Positions 44,286-57,000 of a stretch of 64,000 bases of DNA are shown piece by piece. The DNA is from Aphelocoma coerulescens (taxonomy: Eukaryota; Chordata; Aves; Passeriformes; Corvidae): NCBI RefSeq assembly GCF_041296385.1, contig NC_091014.1:63434578-63498577 (forward strand). The letters are read 5' to 3'. The notes under the pieces were generated by a model. It did no database searches, had not been told where the DNA came from, and worked only from the letters and a program-made list of their open reading frames with translations. The position numbers were made by a program, and so were the translations under genes. The first letter of the stretch is position 1. The number at the start of each line of letters is the position of its first letter.

Positions 44286-47200
44286 CAGGAGGAAAACTTA
44301 AATTAGAAGAAAGCCAAACAGCTATTGCTGGAGACAGATGACTACAGCTCATGTCAAGGCTGTTTCCTGCATGCCAGTGATAGATCAGTAAACAAACGCC
44401 TCTTTGCGAACACAAAGCAGGCAGGAACTCTGTTTGGAAGAGAGAGGTCGGGGTAGGTCTCCCTTCACTTGGTAGCAGGAAGCCCCAATCACATGGCCCT
44501 GGGAATTGCGAGGCCGGGTGCATGTGGGAGATACGCTGGGAGACTTCACATCCTTCCCAGGGTCCAGCCAACAGGTTTGAGAGCTCCCTCCCCTCCCTCT
44601 TTCCTCCTGCCTCCTCCCCTGTCCTTCCTTTCCCGGTTTAATTTTGACACGCTGTCAGATGACTGCTTTGTTCCCCCAAACAATGGCAGGGATTACTGAA
44701 TAAATTGCAGTGGCAAGGTTCTCCAGATGGGGCTCAGTATCTTCTCTCCCCTTTTATGGCCTTGATGTCCCGCTCCAGGATGTACATGCCAGGTGCAATG
44801 GTCTCAGGCTCAGGTTGCTCTGGGACCATGCCTCCCATTGCTGGTAGAAAGTTCTGGTGTGGTTTTTAGAGAAAGCAGCAACCATCAAGAAGTACCAGCT
44901 TGATGGATGTGTCTATGTCCTTGTCGGGTCTCCTGCTAACTGAACTCAGCCCTGCTTGTTTCTCCTGGGCAGTTTGTGGGGCCCTGGTCACATTGCTCAT
45001 GAGGCAGGAAAGCAAAGCATTTCAGGTAACACTTCTCAGCCTCTGGCAGGTCGCCCTTCCCTGGCCTTACACACACACTCGTGCTCTCTTCCCACTGCCC
45101 TCCATCTCTTTCCCTGCTGTCCACACAACCTCATTACCTCCCTTGTAACAGACTGGGTTTGTGTTGGGCCCCTTCCATGTGCTGCTTTGTCAAAAACTCT
45201 CAGTGAGCTGTAGCAGGTCACAGAGATGCTCCAAAGAGCCTGAGCCAGCACACAGGGTAGCGTGTAGTTGATTGTAGGAGAGATGTGGGCAGTCAGGAGG
45301 AACAAGAGTTCCCTTTGCCCTTCACAACAAACTGTCGTGTTAGTTCTGGGTGCCTTGTGGAGCCAAAACTTGGAAAACAAAAGTAGATATTCTCTGTCTA
45401 CTGGAGGCAATTTTCCATCATTGCCATCACAATTCCTCTGGTCACGTGTTGGCAATGCCTGTGGGTCAGGCCTTCAAGTTATTTCTATTGATCTTATTAT
45501 TGGAAGAGATGATCATATCACCTCTGAAGCTCATCTGGGCTGATGCTTGGCCCCAGGAAATTATTTGACTGTTGGACATATTGAGAGATACCTTATTATT
45601 TTCTGCTGTTTCATTCCAGAGGTGTCTCATTTTCCCCTCATGTGTCTTCCAGTGTGTTTGGATAAATATTTACTCTTTTGAGCAGAACCAGCTAATGTGC
45701 TGCAATAATCCTCTAGGTGATGCTGAGGGCACCATGTGTGCCCTGCTACCCAGAGGGAAGGCGCAGCCACCCATGTATCTCCTAGGGATGACTTTATTCC
45801 CTAAGCAGTGAGTGTTGTCAGTGAGGGTGTCAGTAGGTACCTGGCTGTTGTCACAGCTTTGGAAGCTCCTGGACCACTCTTTAATCTGCCTAGTGTGAGT
45901 GTGTTCCTTTGGTTACTCCAGCCACCCTTGTGCCTGGAAGGGACAGACTTCCCTCTGCCCTTGGTGCCAAGTCATGCTGATCTGCTGCTTGCAGTGGTGC
46001 TCCTTTCCCACAAGACTCTTGCAGCACTCAGCAGCTGTTTTGTGGCTCACTTCTGCAAACCAAAGCTGATGGAGTCTGTCCCATCCAGCACAGATGAGGA
46101 AACAAGTGCACCTCTTATTCTGCATCCTCTTCTTTTCGGCCTGTCCCCCAGGGGGCCCATCAGGGAGCTGGCTGTGCTGAGCATCAGCGCACATCTGCTT
46201 GTACCCCGATGTCCATTTTCAAGGCAGTGTTTGTTAGGGGGGTGTTGTGAAAGGCTGAGAGATGGAGTTTCCTCATGGGGAAACGGGGTGATGTTATGAA
46301 GACAGAGGAGTGCATCCCCAGTGAATATTCGATGTTTCAGCAGAGCCACAGGGATTGTGTGTGTGGACACAAGAAATGTTGTTTTTCTTACTGCGAACGG
46401 CAGCGATGAGGAACTGCAAGGCACCACATGAGTGCTGAGAGAAGAGACTGTCCCTGCTCTAGGGGTGTTGTAAAGTGCAGAGCAGACTCTGTTGCAGCTT
46501 TGCAGGAATCTGCTTTGGCTGCCTGGGTGAGTCATTCTTTGGCCAAGGCCACAAGTATCATTAGTTTTTCATTATTTTCAATCCGTAACAGTTAACGGAT
46601 AGATGAATAGATTTTGTTCCTTGGGCTGGTAAATTTTCTTGACAGTGTTGCAAGGCTGCTCTGTGTCTAGAAGTGAAGTGGGTGTTTGTTCCAGTTACTA
46701 ATGAGGGAGAGAAGCCAAGGGGGTTTATTGTCTGGGAAAAGAGAGTCTGCTAAATGGTTAGCAATGAGCTGCCCCGAGTGTGTACACATTGAGTTGACCC
46801 AGAGTTCACTCCTCGCCTCAGGAACATTGCCAGTATGGAATAAAAGGAGGGAAAGAAAACTGTGAACAAACAAAACTGATTTTCCCCCACCCCCCTTTTT
46901 CCTTTCTCTGCCCAAAAACTTGAACAGTGGAAACGAGAGATCCTTTTGTTCTTTACTGTTTCTGGTGTGGTGGGCCATGTTTTTTTTTATGACAAGAGGC
47001 ACTTGGTTTTGTCAAATGCCAGGCATGGCAAGGCAGCATCTGGCAGGCCAGCCGGCAGACAGATCTGAGAGCCTTTTCCAAGTATTGCCTACAAGATGGT
47101 GAGCCTGGTGTCATTGCAATGCTTTAGAGCAGGCAGACCACCCTTATAAGTGAGCAGAGATGGTGCTGCAGAGTAACAGAATAGTTCTATTTTCTGTTTA

Positions 47201-47905
47201 ACAGAAAAGAGCATTGCAGTGCAATAAAATGGAGATGGAGTCTGTTGCATTGACCAGATAACAGTGGCACTCAAAGAGAGGGACAGTCATTCCATGAGTG
47301 CTAGAAATCATGAGGCAAACAGAATGACTCATTTTTGTGAATGATTTCTCTTATCCCCACGAGGAGTTCTCCTCTGAAATGAGATCAGTAGCAGGCTAAC
47401 ATGGCCCACCAGAGAGAAGGCCAGTGGCTGCAGTGCAGTGTCTCTTCAGGCTAAAATGTTTTCTGTCCCAAGCTGCAAATGTTGTGACAGTGTTATATGC
47501 CCAGCAACCACTTCAGACATGTGGCCTTAACACAGGTTGTTTTAAAATGGTTTTTGTTTTAGTCTTCTGCAAGGGGGAAAAAAACCCCCTAAATCTGCTG
47601 AGATTTTGACAACAATAAAAGCCTTCTTGAAATGTGCTCCATGTTTAAGTCAAGGTGCAGCAATTGATGCTGAATTAAAGACAATTTTTGCCCTCAAAAT
47701 CTGTCAAGTCCTCACTGGGCTTCTGAGGGGTAATGCTATCACCCTTCTTCCCGTTTTGCAGGGGAGGTAGCCTAGACTGTCATCAGAAAGCTGTCATGTC
47801 TTGCTTCAGCTCCTCTCCTGGATTTCAAGGAGAAATGTGTGTGTAGAAGGAAAAGAGAAGGATGCTGAGCAGAGAGCAATGCTTCTTCCTTGTGTCTGTC
47901 CACAG

Positions 47906-48004
47906 GTGACCTGCTGCCCTGCTGTGTGCTGACATGATGACAGCAAGCAAGGCGGCCGATGTGAGCAGCAAGTCTGGGGGTGCTGTCTGCAAGTCTGTTG
48001 AGAG
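47906..48004 (+). CDS. DENND2A: DENND2A exon with start codon (coding from 47934)
   Basis: The acceptor is GTCCACAG and the donor GTGAGA, leaving in phase 2. MMTASKAADVSSKSGG begins at 47934. The first 28 bases are leader in the main frame and contain the TGA (47930-47932) that would end the upstream ORF. The phase match with 49600 supports coding status, but conservation has not been tested. Confidence 0.7.
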
Positions 48005-51000
48005 GTGAGAGCTTTCCCTGTTCCAGTGCCAGTGTTTATTATCCCCAACACAAAGAAAACCAGAGGAATGAAACCTTCCCTCTGCTGGGCACTGTCCCTC
48101 TCTCCTCCCACATTAAAACTCACTCCATAGGTCCCATCTTGTGATTCTGTGTATTACATCACTCAGTCAGACTTCTAATATTCCAGACTCACAGTGCTGG
48201 AAAAGGTCTGCCCCAAGGCAAGACCATTTGTGCTGATGGTATCTCTGTTAGTGTTTGCCTCGCCTGCACGTGAAATCTTCATCCCTGGGGACTCCTCAGA
48301 CAAGCCCCACTGACCCCACCCATTGCAGGGTGGCTTCTACTCTGAGGTCCAACCACCAGTGGCACTGTGAAGCCCATCTTGGGAAAGACCGTGGTGTTCA
48401 CAGTGCCAGCTCTTAACCAAAGCACAGTGTCACTGCCACAGCCAGGGGTTAAAGATCTGTGAGTCTAAGGAAGAACAGGTCTGGCTCAGGTCCTGTTTCC
48501 ACTCAGAAACCTGTCCCAGACTCAATTTGCACCACAACCAAGTCTGAAATGGCTGCCAGCATTGCTTAGCTCCAGGACAAAGTTCCAAGCCTGCCAGCAC
48601 ACAGGGTATCCCCATGGATGCTCTTAGGACTGCTAAGTTCTGGAAGAGGCACAGTTGACACATTTTAGTTAATGGGACATTTTCCCAAGTTGAATCTTAG
48701 TGTTGGAATTGTGGTTAAATGGGACTAATGATATGGGTTTTCATCCCAGTAATTACCTTTTGTTGTCCTGGTGCTCTTTCCCAGGCAAACCTCAAAGACA
48801 TGGCCAAGTGCTTCAGGTCAGAAACATTTTGTGTTGTAGTAACTGCCTGTTCAGCTGGATATTGATAAAATATCACAGTACTGATACTGTGATATCACAC
48901 ACTTGGAAATCCCTAGACTAAATATATTTGGGGTTTTTGTCACACTTTGGACCCAAGCAGTGAAGGTGTTTAATCTGAGGATGTTGAATCTCTCTGCTAT
49001 GGGAGTGTGCCTGGGTGCATGGGAGCCTAAGCCCACGTGTGGACTGCGATGGTAGAGCCCATAGAAATGGAATAATAAAAGTGCAGTCTTTGGGCATCAA
49101 TATGCATTTGGGGAACATTAGGATGGACTGAGAGAGATCCTCTGAGCAGGCACTGGAGGAATGCCAGCTGTACCATATTCTTTCTCCTCTGTGTAACAGC
49201 AGTAATTTTGCTGCTGTTTGCAAGTGGTCCACTTCATGTTTGCTTAATGCCTCATGATGTCCAAAACTCTGCTGCACTTCTACACACACACATTGGTGAA
49301 CCTCTCATTGGGATCAGCATATCTGATGTACAAAAAATACCTCTCTCACCTGCAACCTACTTCTGCCACAGAGAAAGGCTCCATTTCAAACCTCGTCTTA
49401 GTTTTAATGAGAGAAGGGCAGTATGTTCTCACTAGAAGGAGCTTTACCTGAACATCCTCCCCTCTAAGCCCATGTCAAGTGCTTGGTTTGAGCATCCTCT
49501 GCCATCAGCTTTATGAGTAAAACTTGAGGAGCTGATGAATTAAACTGAGGATGAGCAATGGCTGTGAATGTTTCTTCCCTTTTTGTCTTTGATATGCAGG
49601 ATCAAGCTTGCAGATAAAAACAGTACAGCAGCTGTGAAGGAATTAGAAAGACCTTTGTGTGGATTTTTGGGTGAGAAATGTTCTGAAGATTCCTCTGTTG
49701 GCCTGGGTTTAACACCTGAAGAGGAACCAGTTTTGCCTGTGGTGAAGAACCCACTGGGAGCCTTGGAGAACTTGATGCTGGATCCAAGGCTCGACTGCTT
49801 TCAGCAGAACATGCTTAGTCCTAAAATGATCATCAGTGACCCATCTGTGGATCTGAATGTCAAAGAAAACAATAAAATCATCAGGAGACAGATAGGAGGC
49901 ACTCAGAACATACGGTCACCTGTCAAAATTGGCTTGAGGAATAAGTCCTTCAGCATCAAGGACAAAATTTCAGAATGGGAAGGGAAAAAGGAAACGCAGT
50001 CTGCTCCTCGCAGAGAGGAGGAGCCAGGAGTTAAAGAGGAGCACAAGATGCCTTCTGTAACTGAGAAGATGAGTGGGGAAGCACTGGTGACTCGGAAAGT
50101 GGAGGCCAAGAGACTTACGAGCTGGGAACTGGAGTGCAAAGGGGCAGGCAAAGAGAATGAGCGGAAAGCAGGAACTCAGAAAGGCACAGGGCAAGCAGCA
50201 GAGCGAAAAGGGGAAGCACCGAAGGATGAGGAAGTGGAGTTCAGCCCTGGAAAATGCAAGGAGGTGAAAGGTGGGAGGTGGGAGGTCCAGAAGGAGAATC
50301 TTTCAGTGCTTAGTCAGGTCAAGAAGCTAGAGCAGGCTTTGAAAGATGGCTCAGCAGAGCTGCAGCCACAGTTGCCTGGTACTTACTATTCCCCACAGTG
50401 CTTGCAGGAGAAGGCAGCACAAGGGCACACCACTCCCGAGGGCCATGAGGGCATATGTGGGGCTGAGCTCAACAAAAGGCTTCTTGGCGTGGACTCTGAA
50501 ATCAGTGAGCCAATTTTTGGGACTCTAGAAGAGATAAGGTCTTCTCATGTGAAATCCAAGCACTGCACGGTGGAGAATGTGTACACAGAGCCAGGGGTGC
50601 CAGAGAAGAAGCCCTTCATCAACCCTCTGCCCAAGCCTCGGCGGACTTTCAAACATGAGGGGGAAGAGGACTGGGTGCCAGCAGTTAGGAATAAAAGAAA
50701 CTTACCCCCTCTGCCATCCATTCCTCCCCCTCCTCTGCCCTCATCTCCTCCCCCATCAGCTGTCAGCAGGAGGCTCTGGAGCGGGAAGCACAAGAACAAC
50801 GCTGACCACAGGTATTTGGGCTGTGTTTCGTGAAGCTGTTGGTCTTCATGGTGGAGTCCCACCTTCCCATCTTTCTCTGAGAGAGACAAATCTTCCCTTT
50901 TTGCTCAGAATCTCCAGCATAACCAGCACTCAGTCATCTCTCCGAGAATGTATGAGTGGCCAGCACAACTCCACAGGGTAACTGTGGAGGAATAAGTCAT

Positions 51001-54000
51001 GGCAGATTTAAGGTCACTGTATTTACATGGCTTAACCTTCAAGCCTAAAATGGAAGGGTTTGGGGTTTTGTTTTGGTTTTCTTAGCAGAAACTATTTAAT
51101 TACAAAATGACCACAGCTGGTCTGGAACAGGGTTTGCGATGATAATCTCTAATCTCTGCTGCAGCATTTTCACTGTCCATAGTAAACCTCAGTGAATCTG
51201 GTGTGTATATATTCTTCTGGAGTGCTTGCTTGCCTTTTATCCCCTCCCACATGATTGTCACACATTTTTGGGGTGGGGAACATAAAATATACGGCTTTTC
51301 TAATGCCCTCTGGATAAACTGTCACTTAAAAATTCCTGGCTCAGTTGCAGAAAGGAAATCAACTTGCTAGGTTTGCTCATGAAGGGCATGGTTTTACTTT
51401 CTACTGTTCTGCAAGCAAGTTTTGTTTTCCTGTGCTGCTCAGAGAGCTGATTTTGGGGCCCTCTTATGCCTTTGGAGGGTGGTATCTGTGCTCTAAATGG
51501 GACCTCTCATGTCCTAAGGTTCTGTGCAGTGTTCCAGGATGTGCCTTTTAACACTTGCATCTTCACAGTGTGCTATTGCCATGACAACCCAGATTATCTA
51601 TGGCACCCCCAAATGCCTTTATTTGCGTGGCTGATAAAACCAGCCAATCTCAGTATTGCTTTTTCATGCTTTATATGAGATGAGGCTGTGAAATGTTCTC
51701 AGTAATTTACTTTGCCAGCTGTGTGGCACTTTGGAGAAGTGAATTAGCTGTAATTTGGTTATAAATGCTGGTTAACTGCATCAGCCTCCTCTCTGCTCCT
51801 CCTCCCCTCTCTGTTGTGCAGGAAATCGTATGAGTTTGAAGACCTGCTGCAGTCATCATCCGAGAATGGCCGGGTGGATTGGTACGCGCAGACCAAGCTG
51901 GCCCTCACACGCACTTTATCTGAGGAGAACGTCTATGAAGACATCCTGGGTAGGAACTGTGGCCAAGGAAGGGAGCTGACTGCTAGTCCTGAGTAACAGG
52001 GACTCGTGGTCAACAGGCATTCAGCAGAGGTGCTGAGTAAAGTATGTTTATTATCCAAATGTAAACCAGGACACATTTTGCACATATTATTGGCAAGTAA
52101 TAAGAAAAATGGATGGGATACTTCAAAGCTCATCAGCTTCAAAGACAAACCTGAGGCATATGGGAAGCAGCTTTTATTTTTTGCTGGCATCTCTCCTCTG
52201 CCTTCCTTTCGTCCTGTGGATTAATTCTCACAGCTCTGATCTGTCCATCGTGGTGATTTTGTCAGTCTGAACAGTCTGAAAACATAGCCTTGAAGTCAGT
52301 TCCACAGCTCAGGAACAGGACTGTGTATGGCTTCAGGTACCATTGCAATTAAGAATCTAAGTCCCACAGTCTTTGAAATTGAGTTTTATTTAGTTCTCTA
52401 ACTTCAGTGTCATATCAATGCCATTTTGAAGATTATTTCCTGTAACTCTCTCCATGAATATAGTGGTTTTTAATATTGTGAGTTAGGTGGCCTTTGATGG
52501 AACGTAGAATAGAAGTGTCCCTCTTGAAAAAGCCTTAATGAGTTTTAGTAGCTGTAGGCTGGTTCTGCATGAATCTCTTGGCTGAGTTCAGCAGATTAGG
52601 AAGGGAATAGCTGCATCAGCTCTTGCCATGCAGCTGTAATCCTACAAAGGTGCTCTGTGTTGTTCAGTGTGGGAGGAGCTGCACTTTCCCAGGAGCAGGC
52701 CAGGCATTATTATTTTGATATGAATAAAATCTGATCATAGTTGATGAGAAAGGACTCTTAGAGGGATTGTGTTCCTTTGGGACTGATGGCAGACAAGGCA
52801 AGTCCAATCCATTCTTTTTGACATTTTTGAAGCTGTTGGCCTCATTTGTGGAGCTAAGGGCCTTGTGTTTGCTTTTTTTCTTCTCTTCACTTGGGGGCCC
52901 AAAGGAACAGGGAGTGTCTAAGCAGCTGCTATGGGTTTTTTGTGTTGGGGCATGATGGGAGGTCTCAGAAACTACTGAGTAAGGGTCACCTTGTCAGCTG
53001 GAATAACATGGATAACATTACAGAGTGGCTGTGAAGGCAAATCCATCTATTCAAACACAAGCACACCCCTGTGTCCCAAGTGTGCAGGGAACTCAAATAT
53101 CAGCCTGAAATTCCTCTCCCCTCTGTCTTTTAATTGCAAAGATTAGAAGAAAACAAGGTTATGGGTAATTGTCAGCTAACATAGCAGGTTTGGTTTTTTG
53201 TTTTCTTGCTGCATGTTAAGGCTTTGCCTGGAGTCAGTGATCTTTAATTGGTTCCTGCAATCCTGGTGGTGTTACCATGGAAGCTTGGGAAAAGGGGTGG
53301 ACAGGGATAACTCAAAATCAAAAGCTGCAGTTTTGTTTTTCACAAGACCACAGACAAGTTTAATCCACAAAACAAACAACCTGTGCAAACCTCACCAGTG
53401 GAGGGGGAACCAAGACTTCAGCCACAGGGCACTGCTGCTGGCCCACAGACAGTCACATGTGTCCATCAGGAGGTCCAAGCACACACATGCACACACTTGT
53501 GTGACTTAGGGGGGGCTCAGCTGCTGGTGGGATAATGGTTCCACTTCCCAGCAAGTCACACAGATTTCCTTCATGCACCCTTTTTTCCCCTGTTCACCAT
53601 TGCTTACCTGGAATATTGGAAGCTGGCAGCTGGATGACTAGGTTTATTTGTAAAAAGGAGGGACATGGTGTCCTTTCTTCTAGACTGAAGCTAGTTGGAC
53701 TTATTTAGCAGTTTGAGGGTGGGACAGGCAACAGAACCCAAGCTTGTTCTTTTTTCTCCAGTCTTCCCAGTTGCATGACAGCTGAAGTATATTTTCAGTA
53801 TTGAAGAGGCCATTGAAATTAGAAAGTGGAGCCAGTTTCAGGGACAGGAGAATGTTTGCTGACCAAGTGTTAGTGCAGCCTTGCTTTGCTGGTGTCACAC
53901 CTGCCTGCCTTCTCCTCCGTGGTGAATTTGGATCTCCCTCTTGAGCACTGGGTGTCACCAGCCAGTGGAGAGAACAGTGCTGGGAAAGACTTGGGTTTGT

Positions 54001-57000
54001 GTCCTTGTCTCAAGGGTTCAGCTGCACTGCTGCCCCAGCTGGGCAGGCAGGTGGGAGTGCACTGGTTAGACAGATCCCACAGCCATTACTGGTCCTGCTG
54101 CAGTTTCTTGCAGCACCACTGACTCCCAGACTTTACTCTCAGCCAAGTATTATGTGACAGCTAGAGAAAGGCAAGTGCTTCAAGTCCCAGCTGTTCACTG
54201 GGATATGGCATGAAATGAGGGCAATGAAGAGACAAGAGTCATAACACATCATTTGCCTGTGCAGATGCTTGGGCTGAGCCTTTGTCAGTGGTTTCTTAGA
54301 TGCTTGGGTGGAGATGTCTCAACCTGCTTTGTCAGAGTTGTGTTCTTTTTGAACACACTTAGGCTTACATTCCCCAGCACTGCTGAAGAGTGGGATATAA
54401 GAAGTTCATTATATATGATTTTGGGTGTTTAAAACTCAAATTAGTTGTGTGCCTCATCTCCAGAATTACTGGGAAGGAAGGAACCTACATCTACTTCAGA
54501 GGTGTGTGTTGTGTCCCACATCCCCTCCCCCCAATCTTCTTCCAGGGCAAGAGCATCCTGACTTTGGGTGGCTTCATCCTTCCCTCTTTCTAAAGTAAAG
54601 TGTGTGAAATTGAAGTTTCCAGGATCGGTAGATATGTTTGAAATCCTGGAATGTGTGATAGGCACCCACGTTCAGAGAGTGGATTAAATCCTTTGCAGTC
54701 AGCCCAAGAGCAGGGCACCACTTCAGCCCCAATTAAGTGTTGAGCAGGGGTCCCCCTAAATGTGGGGCTTAAACAGACATTTATGCTAGGCTTCAGCTCA
54801 CAGTTTCATTTGAGCAGCTTTAAGCAGAGGACTGGAAAGAAGGAAGTACAGTTATGAACTAATGTGCATGAGAGCATCACAGCTCTTCTGGAGACAGGAG
54901 AATGAACTTGAGGGCTCACAGAGTCTTTTCCATCTGTAGTATCTATAATACGTTTCTATGGCTGCATTTGTCTGTGTCAGGGTTTGGACACTGCCCAGCA
55001 AGCAGCTGGACTTCTAGGGCTATGGAGAGAATGAAGCAATTGCAGGAATGCTTGAGAACAGGTCTTTATGTCTGATGTGGGAGGTGGGAGAAGACCAGCA
55101 GATCCCCAAACAGATTTTTATGGCAAACCTCAGAGATTTTCTACACTTACAATCTCCTGCCTTTGGCTCTTTGCTGCAGATCCACCATCAAAGGAAAACC
55201 CTTATGAAGACATTGAAACTAACAGCCGCTGTTTGGGGAAGAAATGTGTCCTGACCTTCCCAGCATCCCCCACCTCTTCTGTACCCGGGACTCCCACAAA
55301 GGTACTTTGATTCAAGTGGCCACCTCTTCTGCTCCAGAAAGTTTTTGGGTGAAATCCAGGTCCTGTGTGGAAAAAGTGAACACCTTCATCACATTAGGGA
55401 TTTTTCCTTTATGTCTTTTGCCACAGAACACAGTGCGATAAGAGATTTACTGCCCTTCAGTGAGGTAAACAAACAAACCAGCATTCCCTTATATAAATGG
55501 TTTGTTTGCTTTCACTTGTTTTTTCACTCCAGGATTGCCTTCCCTGGCGGCGTGGGAAGACCTTCCTCCCCTCAAAGAGGGCATGGAAGTATTTGGGTAA
55601 TCAAGGCCTGCAGTAGCCTCCTCTCAGTGTCTGTGGGCAGTGCAGTCTGCCCATGCTGGTGCCCGGGTGCCTCTGCAGCCCCCTTGCCTCAGGAGGCCTT
55701 TTTTGCTCTCTCCATGCTAAGACAGGTTGCTGGTAAGTAATGCAGTGCAGTCCCCTGGGTGGAGGGCCAGTCTAGAAGGGTGTCCCCACCACAGCCCAGC
55801 TCACAGCTTGGTGCCTTTTTCTTCCTTGTCCATGGAACCAAAAGAAGAGGTAAAACTTTGGTTGGCACTGCTTGCTCAGAGCTCAGGGTTTTTCCAAGGC
55901 CAGCCCTGCTCTCTCAGCCTCCCAAGCTGCTTTGGTTGATTCATGTTGTCTGTTTAGATAGTCCAAGCCTGGGACAGCATGACAGCCAAAGTCATCTTGG
56001 CAACAACTGGGTTTGGAGTGGATAGCAGGGATCTAAACACAGCTTTCCTGACCAAGGGGTTTTCTCATGCTTTCCTAGTAACAACTATTATTAGAGCTGT
56101 GATCCAACATTTCCAGAAGTTTTATGTGCAGTGTTTCTTGACATGCTGCTCTTTTACAACCACCTTAATCAGCAACTAAGGTGTCTTTGGATAATTCAGC
56201 TCTTCAAAGTGAAAATTGTTCTGTGGTTCTCAATCCATTCTCCTTGTTGCTAGTTAGGTCTAGAGCAGCAAGGGGCTGTGTGAATGAGTGTTGGGATGAG
56301 GTTGATTTCCCTCAGAGAGCTTTGCAGTCACCTGTGCACCCAGATTTCCCACATGTGCTATCGAAAAGGGGCTGCAGCACTGCCCAGGAATGCCTTTCAC
56401 CAGAGATACTGTTCCCAGCAGGAGAGCTGAACAGGAGTAATTATGTTACAGCACAGTGCTTTGGGGTCTAAAAGCCCCCGTCTGCATCAGTCAGAAAAGA
56501 AATGCTGCAGCTCTCTTGGCAGCTAATGGGTTTGCAAATGCAGCATGCATCCTGCTGGAGAACCTGGCCAGGCTGCAGTGATGGGGAAGGGGTCTGGACA
56601 GACTTGCAGTAGCAGCTCATATCCCAGAATGAGTGCAGAATGAGATTCTTCAGTGCAAAGACTCCTTACAGCCTCATTTTAACATGACTCCTCTGTGGGT
56701 GGCAAACATTTTTGTGAGCTGAGCATCTTCTGCTGAATCCAGAGACACCTGAGCTAAGCTGAATGAATTAATTGGTCTGACTAATAACTGCTGAGTATGT
56801 CTGCTGGTGGAGTCAGATGGTGATGCTGCCTCAGCTACAGTCACAGTGCTGCTGTGAATTGTTCAGAACTAGGTTGGATAACTCTCCCCCACACTTCTTA
56901 GTGCCATGTAGATATGTCCTCTGGCATTGCAGATACAGTTCCCACAAAAGGTGCAATTTACCTTGTCATCACTACTGGGAAATTCTGTAGGAGAAGATAA

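Larger units (their letters stand above)
24320..47905 (+). other. DENND2A: Presumed first intron of DENND2A (about 23.6 kb)
   Basis: I see no protein-coding gene on either strand, only short chance frames. It contains CR1 fragments near 32.2, 35.3, 37.1, 37.8 and 41.6 kb, a solo LTR at 33706-34719, and simple repeats at 32661-32700 (CT-rich), 38928-38965 (CA-rich), 43494-43535 (TA) and 44271-44285 (G). One possible cassette exon lies at 37598-37673. If the promoter exon is elsewhere, part of this would be intergenic. Confidence 0.55.
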
